Positions 52,501-60,942 of a DNA stretch of 64,000 nucleotides are shown here, piece after piece. How positions within the stretch are numbered: position 1 is the stretch's first letter; each line of letters starts with the position of its first letter. Source of the stretch: Mucilaginibacter sabulilitoris (GTDB lineage Bacteria; Bacteroidota; Bacteroidia; Sphingobacteriales; Sphingobacteriaceae). The notes beneath the pieces are model-generated. The model saw only the letters and a program-made list of their open reading frames with translations, had not been told where the DNA came from and searched no databases. A program made the position numbers and the translations under genes. The stretch lies in NCBI RefSeq assembly GCF_034262375.1, contig NZ_CP139558.1, positions 5,518,001 to 5,582,000 of the forward strand, written 5' to 3'.

Positions 52501-53226
52501 TTATTTAGCGCCTTTACTACCTTTTAAAATCTCGTCAACCATACCAAATTCCTTGGCTTCTTCTGCAATCATCCAGTAGTCACGATCTGACGCGTCCCAA
52601 ACTTTTTCAAAAGATGCACCACTATGATCGGCAATGATCTGGTACAACTCTTTTTTCAATTTGGTGATCTCATGGTAAGAGATCTCAATATCTGACTGCT
52701 GACCCTGAGCACCGCCCGATGGCTGATGAATCATTACCCTTGCATGTGGCAATATAGCCCTTTTACCTTCGGTACCTGCGCATAATAATACAGCTGCCAT
52801 TGAAGCTGCCATACCTGTACAGATAGTGGCCACGTCATTTGATATAAACTGCATGGTATCATAAATACCTAAACCTGCATAAACTGACCCACCGGGTGAG
52901 TTTATGTAAATCTGGATATCGCGTTTACTATCTGCCGACTGCAAGAACAGCAACTGGGCCTGGATAATGTTTGCGATATTTTCATAAATGGCATCTCCCA
53001 GGAAAATGATACGGTCCATCATGAGGCGTGAAAACACGTCCATCTGGGCAACATTTAACTGGCGTTCCTCAATAATATAAGGAGTCATGCCGGTAGGCGT
53101 ATATATACCACTTGGCATTCTGCTCCTGTCAACACTGGCTATAAATTTATCTACGTGAAGGCTGTTAAGACGATGGTGTTTAACAGCATAATTTCTGAAT
53201 TCGTTCTTATCGATGTTACTACTCAT
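52501..53226 (-). CDS. clpP: ATP-dependent Clp protease proteolytic subunit ClpP
   Basis: A 241-residue serine protease starting at 53226 (MSSNIDKNEFRNYAVKHH). Catalytic Ser is in CTGMAASMAAVLL, His in ARVMIHQPSGGAQ, and Asp in the following acidic strand region. GGSVYAGLGIYDTMQF and QLLFLQSADSKRDIQIYINS are conserved. The N-terminus is about 40 residues longer than in E. coli, as in other Bacteroidota, and may hold a pro-segment. It works with ClpX. It lies between tig and clpX, all on one strand. Confidence 0.94.
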   Translation of the reverse strand: MSSNIDKNEFRNYAVKHHRLNSLHVDKFIASVDRSRMPSGIYTPTGMTPYIIEERQLNVAQMDVFSRLMMDRIIFLGDAIYENIANIIQAQLLFLQSADSKRDIQIYINSPGGSVYAGLGIYDTMQFISNDVATICTGMAASMAAVLLCAGTEGKRAILPHARVMIHQPSGGAQGQQSDIEISYHEITKLKKELYQIIADHSGASFEKVWDASDRDYWMIAEEAKEFGMVDEILKGSKGAK

Positions 53227-53353
53227 GGTTTTTGTTATGTTGTTTTTAGGATGCAAGATTTTACTTGCGTTAAATATAGTTTTTAGTTGAATACAATTTT
53301 AGAAAGATAGTTTGTATTAAGTAAAAATATTCATGTGGTGAAGTATCTGACAC

Positions 53354-53452
53354 ACGTCATTGCCAGGTAGGAAACAATCTCTGCGGAGATAGATCAGACT
53401 GGCATGATGCTCTGTACAGCATAGAGATTGCTTCGTACCTGGCAATGACGCG
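53354..53452. repeat. Dispersed palindromic repeat, GTCATTGCCAGGTA family
   Basis: Left arm CGTCATTGCCAGGTAGGAAA (to CAATCTC) and right arm GAGATTGCTTCGTACCTGGC (to AATGACG) are complementary with two mismatches over 27 bases. The GAGATTGC and GCAATGAC words also occur at 1-77. Confidence 0.85.
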
Positions 53453-53483
53453 TTTTTTATTTGCATACAAAGCTCTGATACAA

Positions 53484-53510
53484 CAAAAGCAACCTTGTGA
53501 GTTGCTTTTG
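53484..53510 (-). terminator. Hairpin after tig (minus strand)
   Basis: AAAAGCAACCTTGTGAGTTGCTTTT has a 9-base stem, and the minus strand continues GTTG, a moderately T-rich tail. Confidence 0.6.
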
Positions 53511-53529
53511 GTAAAATATTTTAGATTAT

Positions 53530-53562
53530 AGACTTACGAAGTTTTAAAACCTTCGTAAGTCT
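53530..53562. repeat. Palindrome shared with the fabV terminator
   Basis: AGACTTACGAAGTTTT/AAAACCTTCGTAAGTCT, one base different from the copy at 27323-27355. Two distant gene ends share it, so it is a dispersed element acting as a terminator. Confidence 0.75.
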
Positions 53563-53575
53563 GATACCGGATATC

Positions 53576-54931
53576 TTATTTTTCCGAAACCAATTTATTA
53601 AAATCAGTAAACAGGATATCTTTTTTATCTAAGGTTATTACGCTTTTAATAAAATCAAATACCCTTAATGCTTTTACTTCTTCAAATATTTTGTTAGCAT
53701 TCTCTTTATTTTGCAGGTATTGTACAGTGTACTGGCCTAATTGCTCATCAGGAATAGGCTGAGGGCTGTACATTCTGAATTGCTGATCTAACCGCACTTT
53801 AGCAAGTTCAAATACTTCTTCGTATTTAATCTCGATCTTATTGTCCTTAATGATCTTGTTTTCAATCAAGGTCCATTTAAGGTTGGTAGCAAAATCATTA
53901 TAACCACCTTCCAGCTCTTCGTCTGTAAGTTTTTCGTTAGTAGCCTTTAACCAGCGTTTTAAAAATTCGTCAGGTAAATTAAATTCAACTTTGGCTACGC
54001 TTAGTTTGTAGATATCGTCCTGCAGTTTGCGTTCTGAATCCTGAACCATCATAGCTTCCAGCTCTTCAGTAATTCTAGCTGTAAATTCCGCTTCGGTAGT
54101 TACTGTACCTTCACCAAATAATTTGTCAAAGAACTCCTGATTTAAATCGCTTTCTTCTAAACGGTTAACATTTTTAACAGTTAATTGAAAGTTTGATTTT
54201 AAATCAGCTGCCTCATCTTCTTCAATTTTTAATAAACCGGCAACTTTTGGCGCATCGTTATCAAAAGCTTTCTGAATATCAAACGTTAATACATCATCTT
54301 TTTTAAGGCCGATCAATGAAGCTTTAATAGCTTCGTCTTTGATCTGATCTAAACGTACAGATGCAGTATTGCTTATACCATCCTCAAAAACAGAACCATC
54401 TGGAGAAAGTTGAACCAATTCTGCATAAAGAACGTCATCATCTGCCGATACGTCAGGATTTGTCATTTTGCCATAACTGCGGCGAATATTTTTGATACGT
54501 GAAGCAAGCGTTTCGTCATCAACTTTGATCACATATTGGGTTGCTTTATCTTTTGATGAAAAATCAATGTTGAACTCAGGCGCCAAGCCCAGTTCGTAAT
54601 TAAATTCAAAATTATCGTTGAAATCCCAATTGTATTCTTTATCGTCATCAAGCTTTGGCAATGGCTGTCCTAAAACTTCCAGCTTTTGCTCATCGATATA
54701 TTTATTTAAAGAGTCTGATAACAAGTTGTTGATCTCATCAACTAAAATACTTTTACCGTACATTCTTTTTATATGTGATGCCGGTACCATTCCGGGACGG
54801 AAACCTGGTAATTTAGCTTTTTTAGCATTTTCTTTTATGGCTTTGTCAACACGTGGCTGGTAATCTTCAGGGTTGATGTTGATTTTAACAACTGCATTCA
54901 GGGCGTCTACTTTTTCCTGTGTAATATTCAT
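53576..54931 (-). CDS. tig: Trigger factor
   Basis: A 451-residue ribosome-bound chaperone. The N-terminal ribosome-binding loop is GFRPGMVPASHIKRMYG (FRxGxxP signature at residues about 43-48). The central prolyl-isomerase region (about 150-230) is weakly conserved and lacks clear FKBP active-site words, as often in Bacteroidota, so isomerase activity is doubtful. The C-terminal arms follow (VEFNLPDEFLKRWLKATNEK). It folds nascent chains. It lies upstream of clpP and clpX, separated by hairpins. Confidence 0.92.
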   Translation of the reverse strand: MNITQEKVDALNAVVKININPEDYQPRVDKAIKENAKKAKLPGFRPGMVPASHIKRMYGKSILVDEINNLLSDSLNKYIDEQKLEVLGQPLPKLDDDKEYNWDFNDNFEFNYELGLAPEFNIDFSSKDKATQYVIKVDDETLASRIKNIRRSYGKMTNPDVSADDDVLYAELVQLSPDGSVFEDGISNTASVRLDQIKDEAIKASLIGLKKDDVLTFDIQKAFDNDAPKVAGLLKIEEDEAADLKSNFQLTVKNVNRLEESDLNQEFFDKLFGEGTVTTEAEFTARITEELEAMMVQDSERKLQDDIYKLSVAKVEFNLPDEFLKRWLKATNEKLTDEELEGGYNDFATNLKWTLIENKIIKDNKIEIKYEEVFELAKVRLDQQFRMYSPQPIPDEQLGQYTVQYLQNKENANKIFEEVKALRVFDFIKSVITLDKKDILFTDFNKLVSEK

Positions 54932-55035
54932 CTTTTTACCGGGTAATTTAATTTAATCCTTTGAAACGTAGCCTGAAAACCAATTTGGCTATACAAATTT
55001 CGAGGCGCAAAATTACGAATTTATTTTGAATTTAT

Positions 55036-56025
55036 TTAATCGCGCGTTGCTGCCGGAGTAAATTTATTAACCTGGTTTTTTTTAGGTTTAATCGTTTTCA
55101 GATAGGCGTATATGGCTTCAAGATCGCCGGTTTTCATGGCGCCATACCTGTACCATGGCATAATGGTTTGGTATTCACCCGGTTTTACAGCTATCGGTTT
55201 ACTGCTGCTATCGGCATATTCTTTAAACCTACTCAAAAACTGTTCTTTTGTCCAGCTACCAATGCCGGTTTGCTTATCAGGTGTAATATTGGCTGATCTT
55301 ACTGTACCTGCTCCCGGTACAGTATAGGCATGCCCCCCAGCATATTCCAGTCCTTCAATCAGTTTCCCTTGTTTATCCTGAGTATGGCAATCTTTGCAAG
55401 CAGCAATGGTAACCAGGTATTCACCATATTTAACGGTATCACGTTCGTTGGGTATGGTACCCAGCGTAGCCTTTTGCGGCATGGTATGTACCAATATATT
55501 TAAAGGGAAGTTGAGCTTGCTTTGAGGATAACTGACCTCGATAGGTTGAACACTGCGCAGATAAGCAATAATAGCATAAACATCCTCCCTTCCCATTTTT
55601 GAATAAGACGGCCAGGGCATTAGCGGGAAAATAGCCGAACCGTCTTTTTTCACTCCAGTGGTAATGGCCCTGAACAGTTCGCCGTCTGTCCAGTTTTTTA
55701 AATGATACGGTGTAATGTTAGGTACCTGTACGTCGCCTGGAAAACCCACATTGGCATCAAACTTTTCGCCCCCTGCTCCCAGTGTACCCGGCTTCATGGG
55801 GCCTGCAAATATGCTCCAGTCCCGGGTAGAATGGCAATCCATACATAAGGTGATATTATTGGCCAGGTATTTACCACGTTCAATACGCTGCGGTGTAGCC
55901 TCAACTTTAATGGTTTCCGGTTCGCCCACATTAGGCAAAGCCAGCGTAACATAACTTATACCGGCTACAACAATTAATACCACAACTATAACAGTATAGA
56001 GGGTATATTTTAAAAACTTTTTCAT
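55036..56025 (-). CDS. Membrane-anchored dihaem c-type cytochrome
   Basis: A 329-residue protein with one N-terminal membrane helix (LYTVIVVVLIVVAGISYVTL). Two haem-attachment sites are present: CMDCH (in NITLCMDCHSTRDW) and CKDCH (in AACKDCHTQDKQG). Candidate axial Met residues are in LMPWPSYS and TIMPWYRYG, giving two similar cytochrome c domains. It is periplasmic and may receive electrons from dehydrogenases such as the GMC complexes. Cytochromes of this kind accompany such enzymes in other bacteria, but it is more than 15 kb from both clusters here, so the link is only inference. Confidence 0.87.
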   Translation of the reverse strand: MKKFLKYTLYTVIVVVLIVVAGISYVTLALPNVGEPETIKVEATPQRIERGKYLANNITLCMDCHSTRDWSIFAGPMKPGTLGAGGEKFDANVGFPGDVQVPNITPYHLKNWTDGELFRAITTGVKKDGSAIFPLMPWPSYSKMGREDVYAIIAYLRSVQPIEVSYPQSKLNFPLNILVHTMPQKATLGTIPNERDTVKYGEYLVTIAACKDCHTQDKQGKLIEGLEYAGGHAYTVPGAGTVRSANITPDKQTGIGSWTKEQFLSRFKEYADSSSKPIAVKPGEYQTIMPWYRYGAMKTGDLEAIYAYLKTIKPKKNQVNKFTPAATRD

Positions 56026-56060
56026 GATAAGATAAGGGGCATTAAATTTTGGCGTATCAA

Positions 56061-56780
56061 TCAGTCAACTTTTTGAAGATGTGACGCGCCCGACTTATCA
56101 TTATTTACGGTGGATGGTGAACCTTTATACTGAATATCTGAAGCGCCGCTGGAGTGCACGTTTAACGTTTTTAATACGTTAATCTTGCAATGGCTCGCGC
56201 CCGATGTGTTGATGGTATAATCGCCAACAACAAAATCAAAAGCGTTTATTTTACCTACACCACTAAAATCAACACTATGCGATGCTGCCTGCCCCTTTAA
56301 GTTCAATTCACTTACGCCGCTGCCCTCGCTTTTTACATTGGCCGCGTTTATATCGAGGTTAACTTTTGAAGCACCCGACAAGTGAATCGCAAGATCATTG
56401 GTTACTATTTTGCCGGTTGATGAAACCTCAACCGCGCCTGATGACCTGATCTCGTTAAGGTTACGTATTCCAACATTTACTACCAGGCTATCATCAAAAC
56501 AGGTTGTTTTTTTTAGCTTAATGGTTAGTTTATCCCCATCAACGGAGGTGGAAATATATTTAAGTAAATTATCATCACCTGTAATTGAAATTACTGAGGA
56601 GCTATCCTGTTTTAGGTGAATTTTAAACGCACCCGATATTTCGATCTTTTTAAAATCATTTGCTTTGCGCTGCTCTGTGCCTGTCTTTCCCGACCCATGC
56701 ACGCAGGCAAACTGGCATGATGATAATACACTTAATGATGCGCAAGCCACAATGGCAATGGCTAAACTTGTTTTCTTCAT
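56061..56780 (-). CDS. DUF2807 (head-GIN) lipoprotein
   Basis: A 239-residue exported protein. The signal ends in a lipobox (LSVLSSC, Cys about residue 22). Residues about 40-239 are a right-handed repeated beta structure of the DUF2807 family: repeated SGAxxV/SGVSEL-type rungs (IRSSGAVEVSSTG, IHLSGASKVNLDINA, TSGASHCKINV). Such proteins are thought to lie in the outer envelope and are of unknown function. A second, shorter relative lies at 56900. Confidence 0.88.
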   Translation of the reverse strand: MKKTSLAIAIVACASLSVLSSCQFACVHGSGKTGTEQRKANDFKKIEISGAFKIHLKQDSSSVISITGDDNLLKYISTSVDGDKLTIKLKKTTCFDDSLVVNVGIRNLNEIRSSGAVEVSSTGKIVTNDLAIHLSGASKVNLDINAANVKSEGSGVSELNLKGQAASHSVDFSGVGKINAFDFVVGDYTINTSGASHCKINVLKTLNVHSSGASDIQYKGSPSTVNNDKSGASHLQKVD

Positions 56781-56830
56781 AGTTTTTTAATTGTGAGACG
56801 ATATTTAGTAAGTTGAAGTTACATAAAAAT

Positions 56831-56863
56831 AAAAAAAGCTACCATACAATGTGGTAGCTTTTT
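56831..56863 (-). terminator. Terminator after the 56900 gene (minus strand)
   Basis: AAAAAGCTACCA and TGGTAGCTTTTT form a perfect 12-base stem around TACAATG, with T/A runs on both sides. Confidence 0.85.
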
Positions 56864-56899
56864 AGAATATATGATGAACTTTTGCAAAAGTTGGATGGA

Positions 56900-57502
56900 T
56901 TAAAGACCAGCAAACTCGTCAACTACTTCTCTGTGAGCCAAGCCATTAAGCGTATCCCTGTAGGTTTCGGCGACAAAGTTATTATTGTTTACTTTAGTTG
57001 ATATCGCGTGATTTAAAGTATATACACTTGAAGTACCGGCTAAATCAATTTTAGCGTAATCGTTCACATTAACATTAGCATTGTAGGTATCTACATTTAA
57101 ACTGGCGGTAGCATTATTATGCAGGTTAACTTCAAGGTCGATGGCAGAAAGTTTGCCGAATGATTTTACCTGTGCATTGTCATAAGCGCTTATGGCACGC
57201 AGGTCATTAGCAGTTACCCAAACTACCAGTTTTTCGGGTTTGTATGATGTAATACGTAATACCCCGTTTTGGCTTTGAACCAGTGCGCTTTCGGCATAGT
57301 AACGATTGTAAACTTTTACCTGGTCAGCATTGCCTGCAGATACATACAATTCAACGTTGCCACGGATTTCAATTTTATTGATCTTGCTTACATCGGTTAA
57401 AACAGTAGCGTTGCTATTATTATTTACTGATGCATAAGTTGAGCTTGTTATTCCACCTACTAAAACTAACATAGTGATGATGGTAAATAATTTTGTTTTC
57501 AT
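56900..57502 (-). CDS. DUF2807-like exported protein
   Basis: A 200-residue protein when started at the ATG at 57502, which gives a signal peptide (MKTKLFTIITMLVLVGGITS, cleavage after TYA). The upstream 18 residues are not part of a signal. The mature part is a beta-rich repeat (IEIRGNVELYVSAGNADQVK, LRAISAYDNAQVKSFGKLS) resembling DUF2807 but more diverged and shorter than the 56061 protein. It has no lipobox Cys and so is probably free in the periplasm. Function unknown. Confidence 0.78.
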   Translation of the reverse strand: MKTKLFTIITMLVLVGGITSSTYASVNNNSNATVLTDVSKINKIEIRGNVELYVSAGNADQVKVYNRYYAESALVQSQNGVLRITSYKPEKLVVWVTANDLRAISAYDNAQVKSFGKLSAIDLEVNLHNNATASLNVDTYNANVNVNDYAKIDLAGTSSVYTLNHAISTKVNNNNFVAETYRDTLNGLAHREVVDEFAGL

Positions 57503-57697
57503 GTTATTAATATTTTGATTTTCAATTAATTGTATTGCCTTATTTTTTAAATACATCTATATGACGCCCCCAATTTTAAAACGTTACAGCTATTTTGGGC
57601 CAATTAGATGTATGGCGGTATTTTATCGGCGAACGGCACATTTATATCGGTGAATGGCGTAAATATTTTTTTGATTTTTTTGTGGATATGGCTGTTT

Positions 57698-57730
57698 TTT
57701 GCTGCCGCCCGAATTTCTTGTATAACTTTG
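57698..57730 (+). promoter_or_regulatory. Bacteroidota promoter of the P-loop gene
   Basis: TTTG at 57698-57701, 21 bases, then TAACTTTG at 57723-57730, an exact -7 box. It lies 29 bases before the ATG at 57760, which supports that start over the more upstream one. Confidence 0.7.
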
Positions 57731-57759
57731 CGCGGTTTCAAGCCAGATATACACTTATT

Positions 57760-58302
57760 ATGAAGATCCACGTTATGGGCGCCTCCTGTGCAGGTTCAAC
57801 CACTTTGGGTACAGCCTTGGCCAGAGAGCTCGGCTATCCTTTATTTGACAGCGATAAATACTTCTGGGAAACATCCGAACAACCTTTTACCGTAAGGCGT
57901 GATTCAGAGCTGCGCAATGCCATGATAACACACGATATCTCCGGGCAAGAAAATTGGATATTGAGCGGGTCTTTGGTAAGTTGGGGACCTGCATGGCTCC
58001 GGATGTTTAACCTTGTGATATTTTTATATATCCCCCACGACATCAGGATGCAGCGGCTCGAGGCCCGCGAACTGGAACGATATGGAGACCGCATTTTTAC
58101 CGATCCCGAATACATTGTCAAATACCAAACCTTCAGGCAATGGGCATCGGGCTACGATGACAATATTACCAATGGCCGAACTCTCCAGGTACACCAAACA
58201 TGGTTAAGTAAATTAACCTGCCCGGTTTTAGAAATAAAAGGCGATACCTCCATACAGCGACGTGTAGAGATAGTGTTAAATAAAATAAAAGAGATCCGCT
58301 AA
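57760..58302 (+). CDS. Small P-loop nucleotide kinase-like protein
   Basis: A 180-residue protein starting at 57760 (MKIHVMGASCAGSTTLGTAL), since an exact promoter lies between this start and the longer open frame. Walker A is GASCAGSTT. DSDKYFWETSEQPFTVRR resembles the substrate loop of adenylate/shikimate-kinase relatives, and ARELERYGDRIF and the RLEARELERYG lid-like segment fit. Which substrate is phosphorylated is not clear. Similar proteins are annotated as adenylate-kinase-like ATPases. Confidence 0.8.
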   Translation: MKIHVMGASCAGSTTLGTALARELGYPLFDSDKYFWETSEQPFTVRRDSELRNAMITHDISGQENWILSGSLVSWGPAWLRMFNLVIFLYIPHDIRMQRLEARELERYGDRIFTDPEYIVKYQTFRQWASGYDDNITNGRTLQVHQTWLSKLTCPVLEIKGDTSIQRRVEIVLNKIKEIR

Positions 58303-58326
58303 AAATAAATAATAAACTCTCGGTAT

Positions 58327-60732
58327 TTATTCGGTTCTCAAACTATTTACAGGATTAGCCAGGGCAGCCTTTATGGCTGTATATCCCACCGTTAACCAGG
58401 CTATAATTATAGAAGAAAAAATAGTAGCAGCAAAAAACCATAAACCAATCATAATATGATAAGTGTAACCCTGCAACCATTGATGCATAAAATACCAGGC
58501 TAATGGCGCCGCGATTAAAAACGCTACGATAACCAGCATTGTAAATTCCCTTGATAATAGGATTACAATATCTTTGACAGGGGCACCAAGCACCTTGCGT
58601 ATACCAATCTCTTTTCTGCGTTGTAAAGCCATAAAAGATATTAAACCATACAATCCCAGGCATGAAATAAAGATAGCAATACCTGAGAATATCGTATAAA
58701 GCTTTGAAAGCTGATTTTCCTGTTTGTAATAATTGGCGATAGTTTGATCTACGAAATTATATTCGAGTGTAAATTCAGGAAAATCCCTTTTCCATATACG
58801 CTCCATAGCAGCGGTGATTGATTTTGTTTTCCTCAGATCGATTTTTATACTGGCTATTCGATATCCGTTTTTATTGGTTGTCATTACCACAGGATCAATA
58901 GGGTCACGAAGCGAATTGGTATGAAAATCTTTCATTACACCTACAATTGGAAAGGTTTGTCCGCCCACGGTAACAGGCATACCAATAGCATCTTTGGGGT
59001 CACGGATGCCTAATTTTCTGATCACGGTTTCATTAACCACATACTCATGAATAGTATCAGAAGCAAAATAAACCCTGCCGGCAACAATAGGGAGTTTATA
59101 TACATCAAAGAAATCAGGCTCGGCCATTTTGATATTAACTATCACATCGGGAGTAATGCCTTTGTGGCCCTCTTTATTTAAATCGGTAAACGAGCCGCCA
59201 TCGTTAGATGAGGGTAAAAACATGCTGAAGCTAAGTTTTTCTATGCCCGGGACATTTAGTAATTCATTATGCAGATAATCGATTTTTGTGCCGCCAAGGC
59301 GATCATTGGGAAATCTTGCATAGATGACAGCGTCTTTTCTAAATCCCATATCGGCCGTGCGGAAATAGTCCATTTGCGAAGCTACTACCAGCGTCCCAAT
59401 AATGAGCCCCTGTGCAATTACAAACTGAAAAACTACCAATCCCCTTCTAAACAAAACACCTCTTTTTTGATCGCTGCTCGCGGCACCTTTTAAAACAGTT
59501 ACCGGTTTAAACCCAGAAAGCACAAGTGCGGGGTAAAACCCGGAAAGAAATGACACCAACACTAAAGAACCAGACAAGAACACCATGAGCCTGGGGCTAT
59601 AAAGCGTGGTAGCAGTCAGATGGATTTCAAGCAGATTATTTATAGCAGGTATAGTTATAACAACAATGATGAGGGAAATGAACATGGCAAGTAAGCTGGT
59701 GATCCCTGTTTCACCTAAAAACTGAAATATCAATTGCACCCTACTGCCTCCCAAAACTTTCCTGACACCTACTTCCCGGGAGCGGTTAACTGCCTGGGCG
59801 ACAGTTAAATTGATAAAGTTTACGCAGGCCACAATAAGTAAAAACAAACCTATGAGACTAAGCGCCAGGATCAGGTCTTTACTAAATGTGCGCCCCGTAT
59901 AATTTCCATACCTTTCATCATAATGCAGTTCGTTCAACGGTTGAGGCGAAAGGTTATAATCCGGATTTATAGGTTTAATATGCCTGTTGGTAAAGTCGCT
60001 AAGTGATTTAGTAAGCTGGCGTAGCGTGTGCCCGCTGGCAAGCTCCACAAAACAATAATTTCCGTCATTAATACCACTCCAGTTGCTTAAGGTATTTTGA
60101 TTATAAAGGGTAGTATAGGACAGTACAGCTTTTATCGGAAAATCCGTGTTCGGCGGTGGGTTATCAAGCACACCGGTAACTTTTACAAACACGCCGTCCA
60201 TTTTAAACATTTTTCCTACTATGCCTTTCCAACCCCCAAAGTATTTTGAAGCTGTAGCTTTAGTTAATAATACAGTATTCGGTTCGCTGATAGCTGTTTT
60301 TATATCGCCATCGACCAATTTAAAATCAAATAGTTGAAAAAACTGCGGTTCGGCAAAAAAGACACCGCTTGTTTCCTTAAACCCTTTTAATACGGAGCCG
60401 TCCTTAGCGGTTACAATTATCTGCACATCACCGCTTTTGGTTATTGCGGCGGCATTGGCTACTTCGGGCAACTCTGCACGTATCACTGATGTTACGGGCA
60501 CCGGCACACCCGTTCTATATCCCCGGTTAACTGGGTTTCTCCCGATCCTCACCACACGGTATATCCTATCTTTTTTTATATGGAAGCCATCAAAGCTTTC
60601 TTCATACTGAACCACGAGAAATATTAAAAGGAAGGCGGCAAAACCTACAGTAAGACCCGCGACATTAATCACCGCGTTACTTTTATGTCTTAGTAGATTT
60701 CTTACCGCCGTTTTGAAGTAGTTTTTTAACAT
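58327..60732 (-). CDS. ABC transporter permease (MacB/FtsX-like, double)
   Basis: An 801-residue permease. It opens with LKNYFKTAVRNLLRHKSNAV, the conserved N-terminus of Bacteroidota permeases. Membrane helix groups are at about residues 20-40, 285-310 and 340-375, then 430-455, and at the C-terminus about 685-710, 735-760 and 770-795. Two MacB_PCD periplasmic domains (about 45-270 and 470-670) separate them. FtsX blocks are NRSREVGVRKVLGGSRVQLI and RRKEIGIRKVLGAPVKDIVI. No ATPase is encoded next to it, so its partner must be elsewhere. Probable role: exporting or transducing at the envelope. Confidence 0.88.
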   Translation of the reverse strand: MLKNYFKTAVRNLLRHKSNAVINVAGLTVGFAAFLLIFLVVQYEESFDGFHIKKDRIYRVVRIGRNPVNRGYRTGVPVPVTSVIRAELPEVANAAAITKSGDVQIIVTAKDGSVLKGFKETSGVFFAEPQFFQLFDFKLVDGDIKTAISEPNTVLLTKATASKYFGGWKGIVGKMFKMDGVFVKVTGVLDNPPPNTDFPIKAVLSYTTLYNQNTLSNWSGINDGNYCFVELASGHTLRQLTKSLSDFTNRHIKPINPDYNLSPQPLNELHYDERYGNYTGRTFSKDLILALSLIGLFLLIVACVNFINLTVAQAVNRSREVGVRKVLGGSRVQLIFQFLGETGITSLLAMFISLIIVVITIPAINNLLEIHLTATTLYSPRLMVFLSGSLVLVSFLSGFYPALVLSGFKPVTVLKGAASSDQKRGVLFRRGLVVFQFVIAQGLIIGTLVVASQMDYFRTADMGFRKDAVIYARFPNDRLGGTKIDYLHNELLNVPGIEKLSFSMFLPSSNDGGSFTDLNKEGHKGITPDVIVNIKMAEPDFFDVYKLPIVAGRVYFASDTIHEYVVNETVIRKLGIRDPKDAIGMPVTVGGQTFPIVGVMKDFHTNSLRDPIDPVVMTTNKNGYRIASIKIDLRKTKSITAAMERIWKRDFPEFTLEYNFVDQTIANYYKQENQLSKLYTIFSGIAIFISCLGLYGLISFMALQRRKEIGIRKVLGAPVKDIVILLSREFTMLVIVAFLIAAPLAWYFMHQWLQGYTYHIMIGLWFFAATIFSSIIIAWLTVGYTAIKAALANPVNSLRTE

Positions 60733-60942
60733 AGCGCTGTGATTGAAGTGATCAAAATCTCTATTATATAAAGTTGATCCTTACAATTTCAAAACAGATG
60801 CCATGCTATTAAATATCTGAAAATGTGATATTTAAATATTATTTATCAATACAAGTGTTCGTTTATGATACAAGTAATGTTCGATTTTAGTTATGACTTT
60901 TAATCATAACAAACATTTTCTCTATCGGTGACTAGCTTGTTC

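Larger units (their letters stand above)
53227..53575. other. Gap between tig and clpP with two hairpins and a repeat
   Basis: 349 bases. It contains a dispersed palindromic repeat (53354-53452), a terminator-like stem AAAAGCAAC/GTTGCTTTT (53484-53510) and a palindrome shared with 27323-27355 (53530-53562). The hairpins lie just after the tig stop and probably uncouple tig from clpP. Confidence 0.7.

Noticed and set aside
57595..58302. Long start of the P-loop gene at 57595
   Set aside because: An exact TTTG-N21-TAACTTTG promoter lies inside that extension, and the P-loop follows the ATG at 57760 directly.
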